Origin: Plumapathes pennacea
Lineage: Eukaryota; Cnidaria; Anthozoa; Antipatharia; Myriopathidae
Length of the DNA stretch: 64,000 nucleotides
NCBI GenBank assembly: GCA_964036295.1
Contig: OZ038466.1
Coordinates: 4,566,001 to 4,630,000, forward strand
Direction: 5' to 3'
Positions 50,301 to 61,326 of this stretch are shown here, in pieces (position 1 is the stretch's first letter; each line of letters starts with the position of its first letter). Made by a program: the position numbers and the translations under genes. The notes beneath the pieces were generated by a model. It was given only the letters and a program-made list of their open reading frames with translations. It was not told where the DNA came from and searched no databases.

Positions 50301-52210
50301 GAAAAACTGGAGCCTGGCCAGAGTAAATTGTGATCTCTCCTAGAATTTTCTAAATGCTTCAAAATTCATATAGCAGACAATGCCAATTCTCTCACATCTG
50401 GTCTAAAACTCTTATTAATCTATCATGATAAGAACTTTATTAGGACTTCTTTCTTCAGATAATAGCTTATGACATAAACAAGAACTAGAAAAAGGTGTCA
50501 CTTTCTTCTCACAACTTTTTGGCACAAGTAAAAAAGTGTGTAAGTTTGAAACAATATTTTTCAGCAAAAGTCAGCCACAGCCCTTAAGTGCAGCTTATCA
50601 TTCTACAGCCCCCACCCCCACCCTGAGAGTTTTGACCCTTGACTGAGTGCACAGGGCCCAGACATCTGGTACCTTTGCTGTGAACCCAACACGCTTGAGC
50701 AAAAGTCAGCTACAGCTCTAAAGCGCAGCCTACCAATCCACCCCCACCCCTCCCAGACATCTGGTACCTTTGCTGTGAACCCAATATGCGGCAAAAAGTT
50801 TGTGGGTCAAGTTTACACAGGTGCTTTCGTTGTGGTCAGCAGCAGCAGCTAGTAGGCGCATTGTATTCAGGGTTTTTACTGGGTGTTCCAGTGGTGGGCT
50901 CATCTCAATTCCATGGCGAAACACTGTCCTCCGAATGTCTGACAAACAAACAAACAAACAAACAAGTGAACAACAACAACAAAAGTGAACAAAAACAGGT
51001 TGTAAATTGAGTATTGTTTGTCAGTTTCATTTTGAACCATAACAGATTCATGTACCTCTTTTAATTTAATTTATAAATTTTAGTTATTTACCATGTTATC
51101 ATATAGTTTGTTTTCATTTTTGTCTCATTAGTGAAGCAAACAAAGAAAAATTGGCATAATACTAGACATGTTTACTGCAGGAATTTAGCCCAGGGAATAC
51201 TTGACTGAAGGGGGAGGCTTTCCACTGATGCCCTGGGCCCGGTTTTTCGAAAGTCAATTAAGCTAATCCAGGATTAACAAAATTCTTTCTTTCAACCTCT
51301 CTGCCAATATACTGCAGGATTTTGTTCAAAGATGGAATAAAAAGCTTGTTCCAGCTTACAATGTTATCAAGAAAGTCGTTGTGGACGAAACTTTCACGTT
51401 TTTAGGCTTATAAGTGACAAGAAAGTTTAGACCTAATCCAGGATTAGCCTAATCGTGCTTTGAAAACCTGGGCCCTGATGGCTGGCCTGGTCAAGATACA
51501 TTCCCAACTTTGACTTCCCTGTCTAAGACGAAGTGTTTTAATTTTCAACTTGGACTGCCCTAAAATAATTTTAGTTTATGAATGTCAAGGAGAGCAAAGA
51601 AAGCAATAATTTGACACAGAACTGATTTTTCTTATACTCTGGCAATATGGTACCTTTATTCAAGACTTAGGGGTTGAAACAACATTACTAAGAAAAGATG
51701 ACCGCTTGTTCAAGAACCCTAAAAACCATATCGTCCAGCAGAACGCCATATTAGGAAAAATAGGGGATTATCTCCCCTTCCCCTGAGAGGAATACCCACC
51801 TTCTGCTAATATCTTTCTCTTAGCATCAGCCATCTCATCATAAGCGGACCTGGCTGGCCCTCCTGTCTCTTTGTACAAACCCCCTACAATAAAAGTGATA
51901 CTGGGGATGAAGTCCAATAAGAACACAAATATGATAACTGTATACACGTGCCAGGGTAGATGGTACAATAGATGCAAGATAGTAAAAAAGGGCAAATAAC
52001 ATTAATTTTGCCATTAAATTGCAGGCTGTGTGGTTCAAAATCGAATTATTCGAATTATTTCCATATTATGGATTTCTCACTGTACTCACCAAGAAGAACG
52101 GGTTTCCAGCGGATTTTCGCTCCATTTCGACTGGCCAAGCTCTCAATGAGCCTACTAGTCATGTACGCGAAGGGACAAACAATATCGTAGTAAAACACAA
52201 GTTCCTTCAT
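47355..52210 (-). CDS. Tandem DsbA-fold protein (HCCA isomerase / GST-kappa-like), 425 aa
   Basis: Ten coding exons: 52210-52090, 51883-51800, 50938-50768, 50227-50083, 49765-49585, 49306-49208, 48742-48568, 48333-48290, 48175-48072 and 47508-47355. Total 1278 nt in frame. Two thioredoxin-fold DSBA domains follow each other. Domain 1 (~1-198) begins ELVFYYDIVCPFAY and has the cis-proline loop AFGVPSF, then FYYGTDRLHF. Domain 2 (~215-425) begins LTIFHDFASPWSYVG, contains VEWVPIVLG and NIGDPE, and has the loop CGVPSY followed by IWGQDRL. The HCCA-isomerase/GST-kappa family binds glutathione with a serine at the SPxSY position. Domain 2 keeps it (Ser ~225), whereas domain 1 has Cys (~12). The enzymatic activity is not known. 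Single-domain members are ~200-220 aa, so this is a full duplication. Confidence 0.9.
47700..47915. repeat. G-rich/C-rich dispersed repeat
   Basis: Starts GGGGGAGGGGGGTACTCCC and ends GTGCCCCCCCTCCCCC, with AATAGGG and CTCCACCCAAAAATTC inside. It is similar in layout to 41211-41480 (CACCCAAAATTTTGAG) and partly to 36238-36640. It sits in the last part of the DsbA-like gene's final intron (47509-48071). Confidence 0.6.
50659..50692 (-). repeat. Partial duplicate of a splice-donor region
   Basis: CAGACATCTGGTACCTTTGC, continuing to GTGAACCCAA, occurs here and again at 50757-50787. The second occurrence contains the real donor of the exon 50768-50938 plus its last ~18 coding bases. The upstream flank (GCAAAAGTCAGC) is duplicated too, so a ~100-bp segment spanning the exon end was locally repeated. 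The copy holds a decoy donor without the rest of the exon. Confidence 0.75.
51236..51476. mobile_element. Inverted-repeat element (GGGCCCGG / CTGGGCCC)
   Basis: About 240 bp. The left part, GGGCCCGGTTTTTCGAAAG then TAATCCAGGATTA, pairs with the right part, TAATCCAGGATTAG then GAAAACCTGGGCCC. It lies in an intron of the DsbA-like gene (50939-51799). A partial relative is near 2515-2540. Typical of a short nonautonomous DNA transposon. Confidence 0.75.
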
Positions 52211-52409
52211 CCTTTGTTGAACGTTCGTTGCCGATTGCAGTTTGCACCAGTCGCGTGAGACCTAATTGAATACGTCACGTAAGACCTAATATAAGGATAT
52301 TTCAGCGTTGGAAGCATTGGACCATTCATGTAAGACCTAATATAAACCATACACACTCCCTTATTATCCTTTTTATTTATTACCTAACGTAAACAAGTGT
52401 ACTAATTTG

Positions 52410-52886
52410 AACTTGCGCGTGCGCATATTATTTTGGACCTGCGCATGCGCATACTAATTGAGACTTGCGCGTGCGAATATTAATTTAGACCTGCGCGTGC
52501 GGATACTAATTGGGACTTGCGCGTGCGCATAATAATTTGGACCTGCGCGTGCGCATATTAATTTGGACCTGCGCGTGCGCATACTAATTTGGACCTGCGC
52601 GTGCGCATACTAATTTGGACCTGCGCGTGCGCATACTAATTAGGACCTGCGCGTGCGCATGTTAATTTGGACCTGCGCGTGCACTTACTAATTTGGACCT
52701 GCGCGTGCGCATACTAATTTGGACCTGCGCGTGCGCATATTAATTTAGTCCTGCGCGTGCGCATACTAATTTGGACCTGCGCGTGCGCATATTAATTTGG
52801 TCCTGCGCGTGCGCATACTAATTTGGACCTGCGCGTGCGCATATTAATTTGGACCTGCGCGTGCGCATACTTATTTGGACCTGTGC
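52410..52886. repeat. 26-bp minisatellite of NRF-1-like motifs upstream of the DsbA-like gene
   Basis: Eighteen units of ~26 bp, each GGACCTGCGCGTGCGCATA plus CTAATTT (variants), with a degenerate nineteenth. In 15 of 18 units the core is intact: TGCGCGTGCGCA, or once TGCGCATGCGCA. Its reverse complement fits the NRF-1 consensus YGCGCAYGCGCR. The array lies ~200-675 bp upstream of the minus-strand start codon at 52210, i.e. in the expected promoter. Confidence 0.92.
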
Positions 52887-53648
52887 CTGCCGCGTGGAAC
52901 CAATGACGCTCAGACTAAGTTTTACGAGTTTGTTTCAAAAGTGACAACCTGCACTTCTCTAACCACACTCACCCCCCTTAGCATTTTTTTGATGAAAGCC
53001 GGTCTCAACTGTTAGTGAAACCGTACGAGATATGCCGAATTTGTCAACAGGTTTAAAATACGGCCGAATTAATTTCATTATAAGTGGAACACACAAACCA
53101 TTTTCACCTGTGACAAAATTGATCACAAGCTTTTGGTACGAACGAACAACAAATATATCAAAACGTACATTTTATAAAGTAACGCTATATAGACTATATA
53201 CCCGCGTAAGTGCAGAGCTTGATGCCGGGACCGCAAACTCCTCTTCGGTGTCTCCTGCTCAACGCCATTGGCACTCGAGCTACCCTCCTGATCAGATGAA
53301 GGTTGCTTCACCTCGGTTTACCACTTCGAGTTTGACCTTCGGATCCTTACCAATCTGTCCTCGACGGGTTTTCAGAGACCCGCTAACTTTTCAATGGCTT
53401 TTCTCGCAGTTCGTCAAAATCATGCATCATCTGCCTTTTCCTGTATGGAATCGATCGAACTAAAGGCCACAGTAAAGAACGTTGCAACGTTGCCGCCGAG
53501 TGCAACCTCGATCAGTGCAGCAAATCTTTGAAGTGATCATCTCGACGCATCAGGAGAGTGACACTGAATTAATTTTTGAATTGCGCGCTAAGCTATTTCT
53601 AGCTATTGTTACACAGTCCTAAGGGACTCTAGCCCGCTGACAATAGCG

Positions 53649-53679
<31 letters not shown>

Positions 53680-53843
53680 GCACCAAAAATGCCTGGCATA
53701 AAAATAACTCAATGACACAGTTCAATAGTTATAATGGCACTTCTTGCTCGCTGTTCTCAAAGGTCATATGATTAACATAAATCACAATGCGAGGTATTTG
53801 TCTTACCTGTTCCAAGCTAGTTTACGTATATTTGCATATCATG
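52887..53843. other. Intergenic, no supported gene
   Basis: Plus-strand ORF 53032-53463 (143 codons) lacks any recognisable domain and start context. The minus strand around 53210-53420 has short open stretches in changing frames. A 38-bp poly-A lies near 53651-53689. I see nothing else. Confidence 0.4.
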
Positions 53844-54320
53844 TTAAAGAGGAAAACGAGGAAAATGCCGGCTGAAGTCCTCGCTGTAAAGCGGTTTTAC
53901 TCTAATATTTTTCGCCATCAACTTAATGAATGCGTCTTCCACCCGAAACACGGGGAGTGTTCTGGAAACAGCAAGTATCTCCTCCAGTACATTTCCTGAA
54001 AGAACGTAAAACGGCTCTGAGCAGTAGTCTGAAAATGTCAGCTCGCCAAAATCTTCCTCACTCACGTACCAGGGACTGTCTGTCTTGCGGTCGACATGCG
54101 AATCGACGTGTACGTCACCAGCGCAGAGTCTCCTCGGCAAAGAGGGATTTATTCTGAAGTCATTGTAACAGAAAGAAAGTTGTCCATTCCATAATTCCTG
54201 TTGTGAGGTTAGCCGGGCCAAAAATAGCCGATGGACAAGACGAATTAAACGAAAACTATGCATGGCGCGCTTTAACTTTTTGAGCTCATAACACAAATAC
54301 TTGTAACCGTTCCAGAACAA
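53844..54320 (-). pseudogene. Glycosyltransferase family 31 (beta-1,3-galactosyltransferase-like) fragment
   Basis: In this minus-strand ORF, residues corresponding to about 53865-54085 read SPWYVSEEDF, YCSEPFYVLSGNV, then VFRVEDAFIKLMAKN and IRVKPLYSEDF. This follows the C-terminal half of GT31 enzymes: (K)W(Y/F)VS, then YPPYCSG-x-(G/Y)YVLS, then the EDV(F/Y)-(V/I)-G-L acidic motif. Here ED is present but the following Gly is Lys. The N-terminal GT31 motifs and membrane anchor are not seen nearby. It is probably a gene fragment or retrocopied exon; a real last exon of a distant gene cannot be excluded. Confidence 0.6.
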
Positions 54321-54504
54321 ATATTGTGAATACTTTACCGAGAATACTGATAAGTGATCTTAGCAGGCTATCAGTAAGCAAGCTCTCTTTACTGTATGAT
54401 GTCTCTCTCAAAACAAAAAGAAAAGAGAAAAGTGCAGTTGATCATGATCGGGTCAAAAGGTTCCGCTGTTAGCTCAAACATTTATCGTTCTAGAGCTCTG
54501 TGTA

Positions 54505-56263
54505 TTATGACTGTCCCGTTTGACAAAACTGTTGCATTATCACGGAGCACAGGCTCAGGAGCTGTAAGTACTCGTCGGCTCCGTCCATTAGACATCGGTC
54601 CACGACCTGAAACAAAGAGATAAAGGTAAAAATTCTCCTAACTGTTCAAGAAAAAATGCACCAGTGATGTAGGGAGAACTGATCAGCTCTCATCTGAGCA
54701 AGCTATCAAATTCCAAATTCTCCATGTATGACACACTTCCGCTAAGGTAAAGAAAAGAGAAAATTTGAGTTGATAACTTTTAGGAGTCCAGGGCGATCCG
54801 GCATAGGGTGAACAGTAATGCAGAGCGTGTCAAAACGACCATCACGGGTATACGGCAGTAATGGACAACGTCGTGTGGAACGTATGTCGAAGGAACTTCC
54901 ACTTCAACAACATCGCGCACAACAATTGCACTGTATGTTGATTCTTTACCAATTGCGCGGTGCAAATTGTGATCTCATACTTACCGCCAGTTTCTCGGCA
55001 ATAGCAGACTTCTGGTGATCTGTTAGCTCTTCCATCTGCATGATACGGTCATGAATCTGAAGGATCGAGGCAGCGAAAATTAGTCCTACTGATACACGAA
55101 TTTAGTTAGTTTAGAGCGCAGCAGCGTCAGATTCTTACCTGACTGATAAGCTGTGCAGCTGGGTATCCTTCAGCGATAATCTCCTGAGAAAAACAAAATG
55201 AAGCAGCGGTATTAACACTTCGCCTGCTCAAAATGTTGAGACACAGCGCAACATCACGCGCAATGTTGCGCGCAATTGCTGCTGAAGTAGAAGTTACTTA
55301 TACTTCTGCCACACTAGACCACTTCAGTGTCTGCTACTGAAATATCTAGCACGTTTAAACAGGAAACACGCACGTAATCTTCTTACTTTGACACCATTGT
55401 CCAGCCTGTCGTAGGAGTTTGATTGGCAGGCTTTAAACAACTGTTCCAGCAACAGTTTTGGAATGACCTTTAAAGAAAGTATTACAGTTTACTCAGATGT
55501 TAACGTCATAACTCGATCCATTCTAACACGATTAAGCCAAACTGTTCGGGATTCTTTTCGGAATTAACTCGGGAAAACGGCGTTTAATTGTTTGGTATAT
55601 TTGAAACTATACCAAATATGGCATTTGGTATGGAGTCCTTTTGGATAATCAAATGTCGTTTTGGGCTTTGCATTTGTCCTTAAACTACAAAGTCCATGCC
55701 ATTGTCAGGTTCCATACTTACCCCTGCAATATCTGTGATGTCTTCAGCTTGTATCCCTTCTTCACCTTTCAACCGGTGAGCACTTTGTAAGAAGGTTATG
55801 GCCTGAAAACACAAACAAACAAACAAACATGTGTGGCAAACTTAACTTCAGTTCCAAAAAAAGCAATACTACACACTGATGTGATGAAACATCAAAATAA
55901 GGTGAGTGAAGAAAAAGATCAGTACATTACACGACCCCCCCCCCCCCCCCCCCTATTTTTTTGGTCAAGAAAAAGTAGGGTACAGGGCTTGGTTTTTCAA
56001 AAAACAAATTAGTTCTTATCTGGAATTACTGATTAAATTACTGATAAACCTTAGATATTGGGGGTGCTAACAAAAGTTGGATATCCATAATAGATATAGT
56101 TACTTTTCTCATGTCCCCTTCACACAAATTGACGACTTCATGTATTGCCTACAACAAAAACAAACACATAAGTTGGTTAACAAGATATTCAGCAATACAA
56201 AATATTATAAAAACAATAATACATAAACATACTATAAAACCAAAACAATGTTGCTATTATTAC

Positions 56264-56306
<43 letters not shown>

Positions 56307-59234
56307 TTATCATTATTATTATTTATTATCATTATTATTATTATTATTATTATTATTTTTATTAATTCTTCAAAAACAAAATCAGGATGAACTGAAAAGA
56401 GAACATATGCACACCTCCTCATCAAATTTAACCTCTTCCATCCCACAGATTTCTTTGAGTCGCTTTTCCAGAACTTCAGTGGCCAGTGGTTTGAAACGGA
56501 ACTTTGAACATCTGGATGTCAAAGGCTCAATTATCCTGAAAACAGTGAAAGGATAAGATAGTTGAAAAAATGCTTTCAAAATTCTTTTAATTACTTGAAT
56601 TACTTTAATATCCTGTCTGCTGTCACAAAAATGTGCCTATAAACTTTTTATGGGTGGTTTCCACTGTTGTAGGTACCGTGTCCACTATAGAGAACTTTTA
56701 TATTGTAGGGGATAAATTTTATTATAGGAATGTCCATTGTAGGTGGGGTGTATATTTTAGGTAGGTGGGGCATACAATGTGGGTGGGGTGTGCATTGTAG
56801 GTGATGTCCATTGTAGATGGGTGTCTTAACTGTGGGGGTTGGTAAGTAATCTACAGACTTCAACATGATTTTCTCTCACTGCAGATCAAACTATATTTTC
56901 CTAAGATATGCCTAGGCCTATCAAGAAGAAAATTTGTTCACACACCTGCTGACATAGTTACAAATGAGACAGAAGCGAGTGGTTTTGGTCTGTTTCTCCA
57001 TGGTTCGTCTTAAGGCAGCCTTGCAAAATAATGGAGGAGGTATATTGTATCAGCAGTGCAAGAGAAAAATAAACAGAGAGAAAATGAGAGGAAAAGGGAG
57101 TGTGTGAGAAGCAGGAGCCTCTTTTCTCAACAGACCTGTGCACTTGGAGTCATTGAGTCTGCCTCATCAAGGATAACAAGTTTAAATGGTGGGCAAGGCT
57201 TGCCACTGAAAACAAAAATTATTTCAAAATGTTATTTTTACATTTTTAATTAATTCCTGTAAACAAAATGTATGCCAATAAACTCTATTATTTTTGTTCA
57301 TCTAAGAAACAAATGGTCAAATATACTGTAACAGCAGAGACTTGGGAAGAAAACAAAGAGGATTGATCACACATACAATAAGAATTCATCTGAAAAGAAT
57401 AAATTATGTAGTCTGGTTTCTGCTATCTGCCGTGATTTTCAGTGAGAATTAGGCAATGCAACCATGTAACAAATTCATGTATAAAACACTTTCTTTTGTT
57501 TTGGGTGTCAAATTGCATAGTGTTACGTTTTCATGATTCAAGCTTTATTGTGAGGGACTAAAACATGAAGAGTGAAGCAATGATTGCAAGACTCAAACCA
57601 AAATGGGCTTACTAGAATTCGTACTAGGTCCTTGGCAATAGGTGATACAATATTATGCACCCAAATAGCAAATCTGTCAATGGGAATTACAAAAGGGTTT
57701 ATTTCCATAGATCAAAAGGCTTTTCCTGACTTACTCTGGTCGTGCTGCAGCAGCTGTAAACTGAGCAAACCTCTTCACTTTGTCTCTAATAACCTAAAGA
57801 TCGGTGTGAAGAGAGTACTGAGACATGTTCTAATTGTGTCATAAAACAATGAATTAAGTCATAAAACTAGACAGAATAATAATTTTTTATAACAGATTCT
57901 CTCTTCCCCTTTCCAGAGAAGCAACACAGACTTTGGTACTCACTACGTAATGAAACAACTATTTTAAATTTTTAAGCCAAAATGTACTTGAAGATCATGT
58001 GATGATGAATAAATTCCAGATTCCATGCACCTACCTGGATTCCACGTTCATCAGAAGCATTCAGCTCCAGAACCCTAGAACGCATCAGTTCAGTCCTGAA
58101 AAAAGGATATATAAATAGTATATAATACACCATCTCCAACCCCATGTTATTCCTGAGAGCAATATTAAGTTTCATTTTTCTTTGATTCGATCACACAGTG
58201 TGGAGAACATTTAACAAATTGATCAGATAAAAGCTGCTTTTGAAGAATCAATAAATATTTTACTATTATTACTATTTTTATTTTATTTATTTTTGTTACT
58301 CTCACTATTTCTCACTATATCCCTACTACATTACGCATTTTGGTTGTCAATGTCTTACCCATAAAGTTGACGAGCCACAGCCAGAATAGTTGATGTTTTG
58401 CCTGTGCCTGGAGGACCATAGAACAACAGGTGGGAGAAATCAGCGCCCTCTACTGTTTTCTTCAGGACAGACACTACCTCCTCTTGACAAGCAACCTCAT
58501 CCACTGACTTGGGACGGCTATGAACACAGACAGTCATGTCATTAAAACCCTCTCAGCCTCAAGATCAAGGGCATAATTCTCCCAACCTGCCCAAACAAAA
58601 TGTGTAAGAGCAGGTATGGATCCAGGACTTTTGGAAGGAAGGGGGGGTGGCTGGGAGTGAGCACTGAAGGCCTTAGACCTTGGTCTGGGTCCGTGGACAT
58701 GCTCCTTTGGAAATGTTTAAAATATCAGGTCTCTTATGGCATTCCTGAATTTTGAGGCACATAATCACAGACTATCAAATGTGATAATACGCACAGCTAG
58801 AAAACAAAATCTCTTATATTGAGGCACCTGCTCAGAATGATTTGCATTTATTTTCTGTCGTAATATTCAAAATTTATTTATTTTTTGCTACTCCAAAGAG
58901 GGGGGTAGCTAGCCACGCACTCCACCCCCCTAAATCCGCACTTGAAGTGGTGTTTGGAGAATTGATGGTTTGACCAGCTTGAATTGAACGAAGAGATGAT
59001 CATAGCTTGCCATTTTGTCTCGATGACTTTCGATGTATAGTTTATACAGGACCTAGGGCTAACAGTTTTGGAAACGCTTGCATAGCACGCCTGAAAATCT
59101 TACAAAACTTCCACTTACTATTTCTCGACCCAAGGTATCGATGTACGTTTTCCACTCGTTCCAGCGGAGGCTTCACTCGATTGCTTCAGTTTCGCCGAAC
59201 TCTGCGCACTTTGGCCACGAACGAAGGCATCCAT
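54505..59234 (-). CDS. RFC4: Replication factor C subunit 4 (clamp loader AAA+ ATPase), 13 exons, 361 aa
   Basis: Small subunit of the RFC complex that loads PCNA onto primer-template junctions in the nucleus. Exons: 59234-59119, 58517-58359, 58095-58035, 57793-57735, 57205-57136, 57019-56946, 56535-56415, 56148-56104, 55802-55722, 55467-55387, 55183-55139, 55056-54985 and 54606-54505; 1086 nt in frame. Motifs: [15 protein letters not shown] (RFC box), Walker A GPPGTGKT (~73-80), NASDERGI, Walker [12 protein letters not shown] (~141-151), sensor region [11 protein letters not shown] and the SRC arginine-finger motif (TSRCSKFRF). The C terminus [17 protein letters not shown] is typical of RFC4 rather than RFC2 or RFC5. 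Length matches human RFC4 (363). A trinucleotide (AAT/ATT) microsatellite lies in an intron. Confidence 0.95.
56265..56363. repeat. AAT/ATT trinucleotide microsatellite in RFC4 intron
   Basis: A run of AAT triplets switches to ATT triplets after about 56304, giving a self-complementary tract able to form a hairpin. It yields spurious poly-Asn/Ile ORFs. Confidence 0.97.
58620..58935. repeat. Dispersed repeat in RFC4 first intron
   Basis: Bounded by TGGATCCAGGACTTTTGG with GGGGGGGTGG and by CCACCCCCCTAAATCCGC, an imperfect inverted layout. The GCGGATCC-type end also appears at about 26390. Probably a nonautonomous element. Confidence 0.5.
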
Positions 59235-59473
59235 GCTCGGGATCGATCGGAGTCTGTACTCACCAAATGTTTGAGATTTTGCTGACAAGACCACGAATCA
59301 ATATGGCTGAATCAACTTCCCGCCATTCGATTCACATGTGGCGGGAGACTGGGACAAAGGGGCGATGATTAATCGGAAATATTCGGAAAATGTTCGGCGG
59401 GAGCGACTCTTTATTGACTTTGGTGTAATTTCAGTCGAATGCTCTTTTTCTTATTTTTCCATGGTTTTCCTCA
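59235..59473. promoter_or_regulatory. Short divergent promoter between RFC4 and profilin
   Basis: The start codons of RFC4 (59234, minus) and profilin (59474, plus) are separated by 239 bp. Both transcripts' start sites must therefore lie within or very near this interval. No TATA box is obvious. GGCGGGAG-type segments (near 59340 and 59397) could be Sp1/E2F-like sites. Confidence 0.6.
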
Positions 59474-60620
59474 ATGAGTTGGCAAACTTTCGTGGATGAA
59501 AGTCTGCTCGGGACCAGTCAAGTCTCAAAGGCTTCCATTCATGGTTTGGACGGAGTAAGGTACGCCTGCAGTCGCGGGTTTGTGGTAAGTTGTTTCCAAA
59601 ACAAAAGCTTCTTTATGATACATGGGTGCGCCTGTTGTACGAAACAATTGAAAACTTAACAGATGGAGTAGATCTGATTGATTCGTTAACTGTATCTGAT
59701 CTAAAAGATTTTGTTTCGAACTTGTCTCTGACTTTCTGTAGAGTACAGAGTGCGTTTCGTGACATCCCCGTACAGTTATGCGCGCATAGCAACGAATGCT
59801 TCCTGCATATATTTCCTTTGACGCTTGTTTGCGTGAGTGAAGTTTAGGCTCTGCTATTCGTCCTCGGGTTCTTCAATCGTTACATACCCCTGGTTCGATC
59901 TCTTCATGCACTTTTGATTATCTGTTGCCTGTGAAGTTTTTAATGATTAAGTTGACATCGATTCTTGCGGCCCAAAGAATGTGAAACCTTTAATATGTTT
60001 GGTGTCATCTCCCTTCCTCTGGAATATTGTTCTGTATGTACAACACTGTACTGGGGGAGGGGGAGCCAGGGCCTTGATGGTTTGTAATGTTATTTATAGA
60101 AAAAAATGCACATTTCCTGTCTCAAAGCTTTTGACCCCGATGCTGAAAAATTTAAAACACTGTCTTGTGATCAAGCTCACCGTTCCCGCTCTTCTTTAGG
60201 GGGAGGGAGGGGAGGGAAGGGAGGGTTGGATCACAGGCTATTATTCACACTACATGAAATATCACTCAGACATTTTCTCCTTGGATGGTTGGGATCTCGA
60301 GAATTTGTATTCTGACCTCAGGAGCATACTATTGTTCTTGTTAGGTGTTACCAAGTGAAGCTCAAGTCCTAATCAACTGCATAACAACAGACCCCACACC
60401 TTCATACTCCAAGGGAATTGTTCTTGGCCGGGAAAAGTATGTATTTGTCAGGGTGGAGCCTGGTCATTCACTCATCTGTCGCAAGGGAACTGAAGGTGTT
60501 ATAGCCGTAAAGACAAACAAGTGCCTTTTGATTGGTGGGTACGCAGAGGGCATGCAAGCCGGCAGCTGCTGTGCTGTGCTGGAGAGGATGGCCAATTACT
60601 TCCGAATTAATGGATTTTAG
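59474..60620 (+). CDS. Profilin (actin monomer-binding protein), 128 aa
   Basis: Two coding exons, 59474-59584 and 60345-60620, joined in phase 0 (donor TTTGTG|GTAAGT, acceptor TTGTTAG|GTG). The N terminus MSWQTFVDESLLGT and the following IHGLDGVRYACS match the profilin signature (MSWQ-x-YVD then GLDG-x-WA-S), which forms the poly-proline-binding face together with the C-terminal helix. The C-terminal part shows KYVFVR, RKGTEGVIAVKTNKCLLIG, and MANYFRINGF, as in the family. Profilins are 126-140 aa, so the length fits. Cytoplasmic actin-dynamics regulator. A second in-frame ATG is absent upstream of MSWQ in good context. Confidence 0.93.
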
Positions 60621-61326
60621 CCTTTTCAAGTCCCAAGAGTTACCGGAGGCAAACTTCTCCTTTCGACAAACATTCGATAAAACTGCAGGTGGCTGGTTGC
60701 TTGAGTTCAAGCTGGTCAGATTACAAAATATTGGGGAGGGTTATAATAAGGCAAAGTGATAAATTTCAAAACCACACCATTTTTGTCATAAATATTTTTA
60801 TAAAGAAAAGAATACTAGAATGAATAAGTTTAGAAATCAGTCATAATTATGGCAATTTATTTGGGTAATAACTGGACAGCTTTATACAAAGAAGTGACAA
60901 TATTTTATTCTTAAAATTTTAAGAATTTAGTAGTTCTTCATCGAGTCTTTAATTTTGGAAATTCTGAAGAACTACAGACCACCTAATAAATGAGTGTATC
61001 AATAAGTTGGTAGTTGCTTTTCCTTATTTTGAAATGTACCAACTGAGAGTAATCAGTGCTCGACATTAACAGTTGCCCGCTTGCCCGGGGCAGGTAAATT
61101 CTGGGCCGGGCAACTAGAAATTATGAAACTTTCCAGAAAATAATGACGTTATTTAGTTTTTATCATTATCAATCTTCATAATGAGCTTGGGAGTGAAAGG
61201 CTTAGGTAAAGTACAAAACAAAGGAATCCACAACAATACGATTTTCTGTTTTTAATATCCTGTCTGCTGTCACAAAAATGTGAAAAAAGTTAATCAAGTG
61301 CTGCTCTTGAACATTGAGGCATTTCC
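60621..61326. other. Intergenic between convergent genes
   Basis: Profilin 3' UTR and spacer. It includes the second copy of the GGGCAACC repeat (about 61053-61125) and AT-rich sequence. No gene seen. Confidence 0.5.

Noticed and set aside
52410..52886. Regular ~26-bp repeat array as a CRISPR
   Set aside because: Units are contiguous without unique spacers, and the context is eukaryotic; it is a minisatellite.
53032..53463. 143-codon plus-strand ORF
   Set aside because: Composition and lack of any motif or neighbouring exon give no support for coding.
56111..56446. Poly-Asn/Ile/Tyr ORFs
   Set aside because: They are frames through the AAT/ATT microsatellite in the RFC4 intron.
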